Shown here: piece after piece, positions 1 through 7,631 of the stretch
How positions within the stretch are numbered: position 1 is the stretch's first letter
How the letters are laid out: every line of letters begins with the position of its first letter
Origin: JBJXGE01 sp046154185
Lineage (GTDB): Bacteria; Planctomycetota; UBA8108; UBA1146; JAJFFE01
DNA length: 64,000 nucleotides
Direction of reading: 5' to 3'
Assembly (NCBI GenBank): GCA_046154185.1
Contig: JBJXGE010000003.1
Location: 1-64,000 of the forward strand
The notes under the pieces: generated by a model
Seen by the model: only the letters and a program-made list of their open reading frames with translations
Told to the model about the DNA's origin: nothing
Database searches by the model: none
Made by a program: the position numbers and the translations under genes

Positions 1-932
1 GCAACTATGGCTCCCGTTCCGGCGGCGGCATTATGGTCCGCGGCGCTCCAGCTATCATCCAAGACAACGTTATCGCGAATAACAGCGTTGGTACGCCGGA
101 CTTTTTTCTTGGCATCGGATTAGTCGGCGGCGGCATCGCCCTCTGGGGCGGCGACGCGTCGATCGTCGAGAACAATCTCATCTACGGCAACTCCGCCGTC
201 GATCCTTTCTGCTGCTACGGCGAGGGCGGTGGAATCGGCATGTACCTCTCCGACTCTCCCGAGCTATCTTTCAATACGATCGTCGGCAATACCGCTCGCA
301 TCGGGGGAGGGATCAGCGGAACTATAAGTGCGATCATGATGAGCAACTGCATAGTTTTCGGCAACACTGCGTTAATGTCCGATCCGAGCGTGTATTCGTC
401 CAGTCCGGGAGTTCAACCGATCACCTATAGTTGCATCGCCGGTGGATACCCTGGCCTTGGAAACTTCGACGCGGATCCGCAGTTCGAGGCGGGGCTTGCG
501 GGCGACTACTACCTCAGCGCAACTAGCCCTTGCGTGGACGCCGGTGATCCACTCGCGACTCCGCCCGTCGGCACGACGCAAGTTTCGCAGGAGCTCGACT
601 TCGGGATCGCCGATTTGGGCTATCACGCTCCGATCGTGCTCGCGCCTTTTCGACGTGGCGAAGTCAACATAGATGGACTGGTGAACATCGCCGACGGGAT
701 TTTCGTGTTGAGTTGGCTCTTCGGAGTCGGCAGCCCCGCGCCCGTTTGTTTCGATGCCGCAGATGCGAACGACGACGGCCTGGTCGACATCGCTGATCCG
801 ATCGGGTTGTTGACCGCGCTCTTTGTCTCCGGCTCGCCGCCGATTCCGGCTCCGAGCGCTGCCTGCGGAGCGGACACTACACCCGACGCCTTGCCTTGCC
901 CCGACACCGGCGCTTGCGCGGGATTTCCGTAG
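1..932 (+). CDS. Secreted parallel beta-helix protein with C-terminal dockerin-like module (5' end outside window)
   Basis: This is the 3' part of a larger gene; the reading frame is open from base 3 and no start is visible. The first roughly 190 residues consist of short repeats such as GGGIALWGG, ENNLIYGNSA and FNTIVGNTA, the Gly/Asn-rich rungs typical of right-handed parallel beta-helix proteins. A segment ending in SPCVDAGDP resembles the end of planctomycete choice-of-anchor proteins. The last 90 residues (about 651-905) hold two dockerin-type calcium loops, GEVNIDGLVNIAD and DANDDGLVDIAD, then a Cys-containing tail. Helix rungs of this type often bind polysaccharide, but no lyase active site can be identified here. 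The product is presumably exported; the signal peptide would lie upstream. It converges on the M28 peptidase gene 34 bp downstream. Confidence 0.8.
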   Translation, partial: NYGSRSGGGIMVRGAPAIIQDNVIANNSVGTPDFFLGIGLVGGGIALWGGDASIVENNLIYGNSAVDPFCCYGEGGGIGMYLSDSPELSFNTIVGNTARIGGGISGTISAIMMSNCIVFGNTALMSDPSVYSSSPGVQPITYSCIAGGYPGLGNFDADPQFEAGLAGDYYLSATSPCVDAGDPLATPPVGTTQVSQELDFGIADLGYHAPIVLAPFRRGEVNIDGLVNIADGIFVLSWLFGVGSPAPVCFDAADANDDGLVDIADPIGLLTALFVSGSPPIPAPSAACGADTTPDALPCPDTGACAGFP

Positions 933-966
933 CGCAGAAATCGGCGCAGGTCCGAGGCGACGACTA

Positions 967-1887
967 TTACGGTTTCTCGTTGGCGAGTTCCACCGCCGCG
1001 AGGACTACGAGCCGCGCGACGCGCGCGGCGAGTTCCGGCAGGATTTTGTCGGCGTGATCCGTGACCTGGTGATAGTCGGCGTGGTCTTCGACGCCGAAGT
1101 AGAGCGCCGGTACGCCGCGTTGCAGGAACGGGAATTGGTCGCTTTGCACGAGATATTCCGGGTGCGCGCCGTAGCGAATCGTAAGCCCGACGCGACGATT
1201 GGCGGACTCGACGGCGGCGAGCTGCCGCGGCGCTTTGGCGCCGCCTTCGACAAAGATCAGGTTCTCTTCGCCGCGACTGATCATGTCCATATTGAACACG
1301 CCGCGGATTTCCGTGAGCGGAAACGGCGGCGTGCTTGCGAAGTGAAGTGAACCGAGGAGCCCTTCTTCCTCGCCCGTGAACGCGACGAGCACGATGGACG
1401 CCGTCGTCGCCCCGCGCGTTTTCGCCAGCGCGTCTGCGATGCAGAGCACCGCGGCGACGCCGGAAGCATTGTCGTCCGCGCCGTTGTAGATGCGATCTTC
1501 GCCAGTGGTCGCGGGCGCGAGGTGATCATAGTGCGCGGTGATGAGCACGTAGCCGGCGCCGCGCCCACGATAGACGCCCGCGACGTTTGGCGCTGCGTTG
1601 ACGTCGTCGATCGGGAGTAGGTAGGTTCCATCGGCGCCGAGCGGCGCGAGCCCCGCGCGCGCGAAGCCCTGTGCGATGTAATCCGCCGCGCGCCGCGCCT
1701 CGGCGCTCAAGTAATGGCGACCCATGAGTTCGTCGGAAGCCAAAAAGTTCACGTGCGCCTGGATTTCGTCGGCGCGAATGTGCTGGTCGAGCGAGGTCTG
1801 ACTGCACGAGGAGCAGGAGACGCCGAGTACCAACAGCACGCCGACAGATGAAATGCGCCGGGTGACGAATGTCCAAATGAGTTTCAT
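967..1887 (-). CDS. M28 family zinc aminopeptidase, exported
   Basis: The 306-residue product belongs to the M28 metallopeptidases (two-zinc aminopeptidases). Expected ligands and catalytic residues are visible in order: H119 in AHYDH, D138 in GADDNASG, E173/E174 in TGEEEG, D201 in FNMDM and H273 in DYHQVTD. The N-terminus has a basic residue pair and a hydrophobic stretch (residues 10-25) followed by several cysteines, so the protein is exported and may be a lipoprotein, although no clean lipobox is seen. I chose the ATG at 1887 because its ATGA overlaps the stop of the upstream gene by 4 bp and it gives a proper signal sequence; a longer frame exists but adds only basic residues. It probably hydrolyses peptides in the periplasm or outside the cell. 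Confidence 0.88.
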   Translation of the reverse strand: MKLIWTFVTRRISSVGVLLVLGVSCSSCSQTSLDQHIRADEIQAHVNFLASDELMGRHYLSAEARRAADYIAQGFARAGLAPLGADGTYLLPIDDVNAAPNVAGVYRGRGAGYVLITAHYDHLAPATTGEDRIYNGADDNASGVAAVLCIADALAKTRGATTASIVLVAFTGEEEGLLGSLHFASTPPFPLTEIRGVFNMDMISRGEENLIFVEGGAKAPRQLAAVESANRRVGLTIRYGAHPEYLVQSDQFPFLQRGVPALYFGVEDHADYHQVTDHADKILPELAARVARLVVLAAVELANEKP

Positions 1888-2504
1888 TCCACAATTCGTT
1901 TCCGTGCGAAAGCAAGACGCGCCGATTGAAGTTTGGTTCGCGCTGCGCCGAGTTGCTCGAACAGCTCGATGGCGCGCTGCCACTTACCGCTGGTAAATGC
2001 AGCATCCGCCGATTGCGATGTTTTTTTCAATTCCGCACTTATCGTCTGTTGTTCTCGCCGCCGCGAAACCGCTTCCCAGAGCGCGCGCGAATCCTCGAAG
2101 AACCGCAGCCCGTGCTCTCTCAGTAGCCGCGCGAGAACGGTGTACTGCGCCGACAACTTCACTCGATCGCCGAAAGCCTCGTAGATTCCCGCAGAATACT
2201 CAATCACGGCTTCAGGGGATTCGACAGCGAGCAATTCGAGAACGTTGATGGTGTCTTCGTGCCGCGGTGGCCATCCGCAGCCGACGACGAGATCGAGTTC
2301 GGCCCGCAACGGGGCCGTAGAGAGGGTGACGAACTGCAGACGTCTACCGGGCGGCTGTCGATGATACGTGACTCGGTAGGCCGTCAAACTGTCGCTGGCT
2401 TCGCGCGGTGCGATCATCTCATAGACGTGAAAGCCAAGCTCTTCTTCGAGGAACGCCAACGCGTGCCGCGATGCGAACTCGAAGCCGCCGGCTGCGTCTC
2501 TCAT
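1884..2504 (-). CDS. Hypothetical protein, translationally coupled to the M28 peptidase
   Basis: The 206-residue product matches no family I recognise. It has no signal peptide or membrane segment. The C-terminal 60 residues are helical and charged and resemble a single TPR-like hairpin (segment around SGKWQRAIELFEQLGAARTKL). The gene ends in an ATGA overlap with the M28 peptidase gene, so the two are very likely co-transcribed and translationally coupled. The ATG at 2504 lacks a strong ribosome binding site, so the N-terminus is uncertain. Confidence 0.65.
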   Translation of the reverse strand: MRDAAGGFEFASRHALAFLEEELGFHVYEMIAPREASDSLTAYRVTYHRQPPGRRLQFVTLSTAPLRAELDLVVGCGWPPRHEDTINVLELLAVESPEAVIEYSAGIYEAFGDRVKLSAQYTVLARLLREHGLRFFEDSRALWEAVSRRREQQTISAELKKTSQSADAAFTSGKWQRAIELFEQLGAARTKLQSARLAFARKRIVE

Positions 2505-2590
2505 TGCGGCTCAAGTGGCTGTTGGCAAATCACAGTGAGAACGCACTCTCTATTTGGCGAGACACAACCGCGCATTTTGCTCCTCGCAAT

Positions 2591-3154
2591 TCACCCGCTC
2601 CGCTTCGACGCTGTCTTCGCCCGGCGCTTCTTTGGCGCCGCGCTCGCGGGTTCGTACGTCAACAGGAGCACGCCGCTTTCGAGCGCCTTGGATGACGTGA
2701 GCTGGAGATTGAACTGCGCGAAGGGGCCGGGCAAGAGTGAAATTCCGGCGCCCAACAATACCGGGACGATGGCGACTTCGATCGCGTCGATGAGGTGCGC
2801 CGCCAATAGACTGCGGAAGAGATCGCCGCCGCCCATGAGCCAAATGTCTTTCCCGGCCCGCGCCTTGAGGTCGGTGACCGTGGCGACGGCATCGTCGCGA
2901 ATCGTGACACCCGGATAATCGGCGGGCCGGAGCGTGCGCGAGCAGACGATCGCTTCCATGCCCGGCATCCCACCACCCGAACCTTGGCGCCGCGCGACTT
3001 CGAACGTGCGACGGCCAAGCAATACGGTGTCGATGCTCGCGAAGAACGCCGCGAAGTCGATGGACGGATCCATGATGATCCAATCGTGCTCACCGTTCGG
3101 CCCGGCGATGAATCCATCGAGGCTGCACGCGACGCTATAACGGACCCTTCGCAT
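2591..3154 (-). CDS. Dihydrofolate reductase / RibD C-terminal-like reductase
   Basis: The 187-residue product has the fold signature of the DHFR/RibD-C family: MRRVRYSVACSLDGFIAG at the N-terminus, the LLGRRTFE nucleotide-site segment at about residue 45, and the DIWLMGGGDLFRSLL segment at about residue 103. Proteins of this subgroup are NAD(P)H-dependent reductases of unknown substrate; a role in folate or riboflavin metabolism cannot be assumed. The last 17 residues are a lysine/arginine-rich tail. A GAGGAG ribosome binding site lies 6 bases before the ATG. It sits 44 bp downstream of the small lipoprotein gene and may share a transcript with it. Confidence 0.85.
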   Translation of the reverse strand: MRRVRYSVACSLDGFIAGPNGEHDWIIMDPSIDFAAFFASIDTVLLGRRTFEVARRQGSGGGMPGMEAIVCSRTLRPADYPGVTIRDDAVATVTDLKARAGKDIWLMGGGDLFRSLLAAHLIDAIEVAIVPVLLGAGISLLPGPFAQFNLQLTSSKALESGVLLLTYEPASAAPKKRRAKTASKRSG

Positions 3155-3198
3155 TCGTGACTCCTCGGGCGTATCGTCGCGGGTTGGAAATTCGTCGA

Positions 3199-3705
3199 CT
3201 ACGGCGCCGGGCTCGCGGCCTTTGGCGATGGATCAGGCACCGGCACGCGCAGAAACCGCGCGATCAACCACGTGCCATCGGATTGACGACTCCACTCCGT
3301 GACAAACTTGCCATGTTGTTCGCTGACCGGTTGACCCGGAAACGCGAGGCGCTCGAAGTACGATCCCCATAGATACGCTGTGTCGCCAAATACTTGAATC
3401 TCGTCGGGTGTCGCCGTGGCGATGTCGACGCGCACGCCGGGGAATGACGCGATGAACGCGCGGATCGCGTCCCGCGAATACACGGGCGCGATGCCCGGCT
3501 CGAGCAACATCGCGGTCGGTGTGTAGAAGGCGGCCATCGCGGCGGCGCTTACGGAGCGCAAGGCGACTTGGTAGCGCTCGAGGGTGCTGACAATCTCGGC
3601 GCGACCCGCGTTGGCTGCAACTCGGTCGCCACATTGCGAACATGCGCACGAACTCAGAATGACGCAGGTGAAGAACGCGAGCAAGGACGTCCAGAGAGAT
3701 CGCAA
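3199..3705 (-). CDS. SnoaL/NTF2-like lipoprotein
   Basis: The 168-residue product begins with a short basic segment, a hydrophobic stretch and a lipobox (LSSC), so it is a predicted lipoprotein. The mature part has the pattern of the SnoaL/DUF4440 NTF2-like fold: helical STLERYQVALRSVSAAAMAAFYTPTA, then FGDTAYLWGSYFE and a final DGTWLIARFLRVP strand. Such cone-shaped pockets bind small molecules or act as enzymes; the ligand is unknown. I placed the start at the TTG at 3705 because an AGAGGAG site lies 5 bases upstream and it gives a clean signal peptide; the next upstream ATG at 3798 would add 31 residues unlike a signal sequence. Confidence 0.75.
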   Translation of the reverse strand: MRSLWTSLLAFFTCVILSSCACSQCGDRVAANAGRAEIVSTLERYQVALRSVSAAAMAAFYTPTAMLLEPGIAPVYSRDAIRAFIASFPGVRVDIATATPDEIQVFGDTAYLWGSYFERLAFPGQPVSEQHGKFVTEWSRQSDGTWLIARFLRVPVPDPSPKAASPAP

Positions 3706-3710
3706 GTGAA

Positions 3711-3717
3711 CTCCTCT
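3711..3717 (-). promoter_or_regulatory. Ribosome binding site that fixes a TTG start
   Basis: AGAGGAG on the minus strand lies 5 bases before the TTG at 3705. It supports TTG rather than the distant upstream ATG as the start of the NTF2-like lipoprotein gene. Confidence 0.65.
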
Positions 3718-3886
3718 TGAGTCGAAAATCGGCGGCTCGCTCAGCCGCGGTCGCGCGTCTGGTAGTCCTCGCATGACGCGTCGACCAAGCGGAGGCACGA
3801 ACAGCAGATGTACTCGATCGTCACGAACAGCAGCAATGCAACGGGTCGCGGCAAGATCTCACCGCCCAACGTCCTCGCGCTCGAAC

Positions 3887-6800
3887 TCACGGCACCGTTA
3901 TGTCGAGGTCGAGATCCGTGTCGCCGATCTTGATCGTGCGCCTGATGAGCGGTGTGCGATCCATTGTCTTGTAGGATTCGATGTCCATGGGGTTATCCGG
4001 AGTCGCCGGAAGCTCCAAGGTGTAGTCGCCAGCTTCGATGTCCTTGATCTCGAAGCTGCCGTCCGGCTTGAGGAGCCCAAAGCCAGCGGAGTGTTTCATC
4101 ATGTCGGTTTGGGCTTTGGCCAAATTCGAATAATCGAGTTCTTGTGTCGACGGCGCGCCCGCCCTCAGCAGAACAATCGCTTGCATGGGTTTTAGTTTTA
4201 GCCCGTTGATGCGACCGCGGACTTTGCGCCCGACGCCGTAGACAATTTTCATTTCCAGCATCTCCGCGCCGGTGAGCGTGACGCTGCGCGTCTTCATGTC
4301 GAGATTCCCGGACTGCATCGAACTCAAGTCCGTGACGATCACGGAGTAGTCGCCGGGCGCGAGATTCGAAAAAGTGAAAGCGCCGTTTTCGTCGGTGGTC
4401 TTCATATCCTGGCCGTCTGTCGACAAGAGTTGAACCATGAGCCCCTTGCGCGGCGACGCGTCACTCTGCGTGATGACTCCCTGAATGCCACCGCCGCGCG
4501 ACAACCGCAGCGCTTGCACTCGATAGACTTTCTCGGCTGTCACGACGAGTTGCTCCGTCTGCGATTGCGCAAAGCTCACATGTTTGGCGAAAACTTCGTA
4601 CGTGCCCGCGACGAGATTCGAGATCTGGTAGTTGCCGTCTTCATCGCTCACGACGCCCTCGCCTTTGCTGGAGTCGGGCATGTAGCGTTCCATCATTAGT
4701 TGGGTCGCGTCTTTGTCGTCGATTCGGCGTACGTGAACGCTCGCGCCGCTGATCGCTCCCGTGCCATCGGCGATCACCGTGCCGGTCAGGCTGGCACCTT
4801 CGTGGAGTGTGATCAGCAAGTCGCGCACTTCCTGACCCGGCGACATTTGGATGGGTTCCGACGGCGTCGTTGCGTAGCCCGGCGCGTTCACGAGCACTTC
4901 GATCATCCCGTCGGGGACGTTATCGAGCGTGAATGATCCGTCCGCGGCGCCGCGCGTACTACTCTCCGGTGAGCCACCCATCGCCATGTCCTCCACGCTG
5001 TCGAGGAATGACGCGGCTCCAGCTTCTTTTACTTTCCGACTTGTAACAGTGAACAACTCGGGCACGGCGCCGCTTGGCGTCACGACGCGACCCATGATCT
5101 TGCCGGGTCGTGCCAGCACGATGCGCAACTCATCGCGGCCGCCGCTCGCTACGTCCTTGAGCTTGTGGGTGGTGAAGCCCTCAGCTTTCACCGTAACGGT
5201 GAGTTGCACGGCATTGAGTCCCGAGATCGAGAAGTGTCCTGTCTCGTCGGTCTGAGCGTTTTTGAAAACCTGTTGACCTGGCTGCAGGGAAGTCGCCGCG
5301 ACGTTGGCATTGGCGATCGGTTGGCCGTCGGCATCCACAACCGTTCCGCTGAGACCAAACTGCCCCGCGGCACTCGCGTCCGCCGCTTCGGCGCTTTCAG
5401 TCTTTTGCAGTAGCACGACATCGCGAACGTGCTCGATCCCATCGACCTTTACTTTGACGCGCGTCGCGTCCGCTTCAGAATCGCCCCCGCCGCCAAACGG
5501 ATTGAACTCAAACTCACCGGTTGAGAGCGTGTAAGTGCTGGCAGTGAGGTGCTCGATGAGGAAGTGACCGGAATCGTCGGATTTCACATCTCGTTCCATG
5601 ACGTCGAAGGCGCCCGCGAGGAGATCCGCCAGTTCGGGAGCGATGCGAACCTGAGCTCCAATCACCGGTTTTCCGCGTTCGTCGTGGACTCTACCCGCGA
5701 TACTTGAACCGACCTGAAGCTCGAAATCTCGACGAATATCTCGTTGCTCTGCCGTCAGCTTGAAACGAAATGGCGCTGGCGATGCAAATTCCTCTGCGGA
5801 AACTTTGAGCGACAGCTCGAAGTCGAGCGGCACGCCGCGGATCTCATACTGGCCGCTCTCGTCGGTCTTGTTGCGTTCGCGATTGGAAAGCAGATCCATG
5901 AAATCGATGGGCGAATCCTCGCCGCCCGTCATCTGGAGTTCGGCGAGATTGGCGGGTAACAGCATTAACCGCGCATCGGAGCACGGCTTTCTCTCGGCGC
6001 TTTGTACGAAGCCGGCGATTGTGCCGCCGAGGCTCACGACGAAATCGGCGCTGCCTTGCGGTGTGCTCGGCGTAAGCGTGACTTCCCTTGCGGCACGCCG
6101 CGGCGTACCGACAAAGTCGGTGGCGTTATTCAGGACGCGGGCGCGGTAGACATCCGCCGGCAGGCCGATGAGCGAGTAGTTTCCTTGCTCGTTGACGAGC
6201 GCTTCGCCCACCGATTCGCCGGACATGAAGCGAGGTCTGCGGCCGTCGCCATCGACACGTTCGACCCTCACCAACATCCCAGGCGCGGGCGCAAGTGTGT
6301 CGGCAACCTGCACGCGGCCACTGATCGAGAATCCCGATTCGAGGGTGAGCGCCACTTCGAGCACCATGGAAGTCGGCGACCAATCGAGTGACTTTTGCGC
6401 GGGTGCATACCCGCCGCGCGTTGCGAGCAGCTGCAAATTGCCCCGCGTCGCAAGCTCGGTGTGTTCAGTGCTGAGCGCGACTTCGAAAGTCCCGTCCGTC
6501 GCCGTGCGCGTGGTGCGATACGGCAGGAGATGTTTCCAGCGCTCCGGCGTCAACTCGAGACTTTTCGCTTCGAGTAATGCGCCGTCGTGCATGAGACTCT
6601 CGGCGGCGTCCTTGTCGTCGAACAAGTAAACGTGGGCGTCCGCGATGGGCTTGGACTTTTCATCGACGACTCGGCCGCGAACGAGACGTTGTGACTCCGA
6701 GACTGCACTCGGTTTTGATTCGGCGCTGACCGCGGGCTGAACGGGTTCCGGAGTGGCACTCACGGGTGTTTCCGCCAGCGGCTGTCGCGGAGCGCTCTTT

Positions 6801-6958
6801 TCTTGAGTGACGGGAGTCTGCGTCGGCGCCGTATGAGGGACCGACTCTTTCTCCAGAGTGAAGAAATAAACTGCGGCTCCCGCGAGCAGGAGTGCGAGAA
6901 CGACACCGATGACAATTGCCGCCGACCCGCGTTCGCGCGCTTCATTTGGACGAATCAT
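3887..6958 (-). CDS. Membrane-anchored multidomain protein with carboxypeptidase-regulatory-like repeats
   Basis: The 1023-residue product has one N-terminal membrane segment (residues 13-35, AAIVIGVVLALLLAGAAVYFF), a Pro/Ser/Thr-rich linker (about 38-90), then at least eight beta-sandwich repeats of the carboxypeptidase regulatory-like/transthyretin-like type. Each repeat has the pattern GxVxDxxGxPIxxAxV followed 25-30 residues later by TDxxGxFxxxxLxxGxYxLxVxAxGF. With a short cytoplasmic N-terminus, the repeats project outside the inner membrane. Such repeats are structural or carbohydrate-binding; no catalytic domain is visible. AAGGAG lies upstream of the ATG, supporting this start. No dockerin-like module is present, unlike many large exported proteins nearby. 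Confidence 0.82.
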   Translation of the reverse strand: MIRPNEARERGSAAIVIGVVLALLLAGAAVYFFTLEKESVPHTAPTQTPVTQEKSAPRQPLAETPVSATPEPVQPAVSAESKPSAVSESQRLVRGRVVDEKSKPIADAHVYLFDDKDAAESLMHDGALLEAKSLELTPERWKHLLPYRTTRTATDGTFEVALSTEHTELATRGNLQLLATRGGYAPAQKSLDWSPTSMVLEVALTLESGFSISGRVQVADTLAPAPGMLVRVERVDGDGRRPRFMSGESVGEALVNEQGNYSLIGLPADVYRARVLNNATDFVGTPRRAAREVTLTPSTPQGSADFVVSLGGTIAGFVQSAERKPCSDARLMLLPANLAELQMTGGEDSPIDFMDLLSNRERNKTDESGQYEIRGVPLDFELSLKVSAEEFASPAPFRFKLTAEQRDIRRDFELQVGSSIAGRVHDERGKPVIGAQVRIAPELADLLAGAFDVMERDVKSDDSGHFLIEHLTASTYTLSTGEFEFNPFGGGGDSEADATRVKVKVDGIEHVRDVVLLQKTESAEAADASAAGQFGLSGTVVDADGQPIANANVAATSLQPGQQVFKNAQTDETGHFSISGLNAVQLTVTVKAEGFTTHKLKDVASGGRDELRIVLARPGKIMGRVVTPSGAVPELFTVTSRKVKEAGAASFLDSVEDMAMGGSPESSTRGAADGSFTLDNVPDGMIEVLVNAPGYATTPSEPIQMSPGQEVRDLLITLHEGASLTGTVIADGTGAISGASVHVRRIDDKDATQLMMERYMPDSSKGEGVVSDEDGNYQISNLVAGTYEVFAKHVSFAQSQTEQLVVTAEKVYRVQALRLSRGGGIQGVITQSDASPRKGLMVQLLSTDGQDMKTTDENGAFTFSNLAPGDYSVIVTDLSSMQSGNLDMKTRSVTLTGAEMLEMKIVYGVGRKVRGRINGLKLKPMQAIVLLRAGAPSTQELDYSNLAKAQTDMMKHSAGFGLLKPDGSFEIKDIEAGDYTLELPATPDNPMDIESYKTMDRTPLIRRTIKIGDTDLDLDITVP

Positions 6959-7416
6959 GACCGCTCCTTCCGAGTGCTTTTGGTGCGATTACTTTCCTCG
7001 ATTGCGATCCGCCGCCGCTAGCGATTCCTTCCAAGTGCCTGCGAAATCACGCCGCGGGCTCACGCGGCGCGCATCGTAAGTGGCGCCGTGGAAGGGTCAT
7101 GGTGTTGAACCGTTGAGAGACGAGCGGCCGCCTGCAACGCGCGTGCCGGAAGTGCGAGTCTCGATCGGCGCCGTTCCCAGACTGCTGGGCGAGCGCTACC
7201 CTGACCGCGCTTCGATTGCGTGAACTCAATTCCGAGTTTGATCTGTGTCTTGCCGGAAGAATAACTAAGACGGGTCTTCAGTAATTCGAGTGGATGTTTT
7301 TGAGGCCACTCATGCACTCCCGCGAGGACAATGACTGCAGAGAGATTGCGACAAAACTCGAAGCTGCGATCGTGTTCGCATGCCATGCCGTCCGTTGGAG
7401 GGTGGGTAGACTGTGG

Positions 7417-7534
7417 GCTCCGCCGGCCCTTCAGGCCGGATCCGTTTCCCGAAGATACCCGGGGTTGGCCGGCCCTGCGGCCTAACCCGGGTCAGGATCA
7501 AGAAGAAGGTCCCGGTCTGAAAGGCCGGCGGAGC
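7417..7534. repeat. Composite palindromic repeat element (REP-like), copy 1
   Basis: Two nested dyads are visible. The outer arms are 7417-7434 (GCTCCGCCGGCCCTTCAG) and 7517-7534 (CTGAAAGGCCGGCGGAGC), complementary at 17 of 18 positions. The inner arms are about 7457-7472 and 7477-7492, built on ACCCGGG and TTGGCCGG. The order of parts matches the element at 28425-28485, which has the same GGTCTGAAAG and CCC(A/G)GGGTTGGCCGG cores. Elements of this type are probably dispersed intergenic repeats in the genome. Confidence 0.6.
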
Positions 7535-7561
7535 TTTCGATGACTACGCTCGTTAAGCGAA

Positions 7562-7588
7562 GCAGCGCACCGATGAGCGGTGCGCTGC
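7562..7588 (-). terminator. Hairpin downstream of the tandem-domain secreted protein gene
   Basis: A perfect 10-bp stem (GCAGCGCACC at 7562-7571 and GGTGCGCTGC at 7579-7588) with a 7-base loop lies 43 bp past the stop of the minus-strand gene. No strong T-run follows, so intrinsic termination is plausible rather than certain. Confidence 0.45.
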
Positions 7589-7631
7589 CTCGTTGATTCC
7601 AGAGATCGGGCCTGTACCGCCGAATGGTCCA

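Larger units (their letters stand above)
6959..7631. other. Intergenic region with palindromic elements, no supported gene
   Basis: This 673-bp gap separates two minus-strand genes. Short frames exist but lack ribosome binding sites or recognisable sequence. It contains the composite palindrome at 7417-7534 and the hairpin at 7562-7588; the part from 6959 to about 7416 shows nothing further. Confidence 0.6.

Noticed and set aside
967..1887. Lipobox in the M28 peptidase
   Set aside because: The cysteines after the hydrophobic stretch (GVSC, CSSC) do not have the usual Leu/Ala residue at -3, so a lipoprotein call was not made.
7060..7386. A 108-codon minus-strand frame in the gap
   Set aside because: No ribosome binding site or recognisable sequence.
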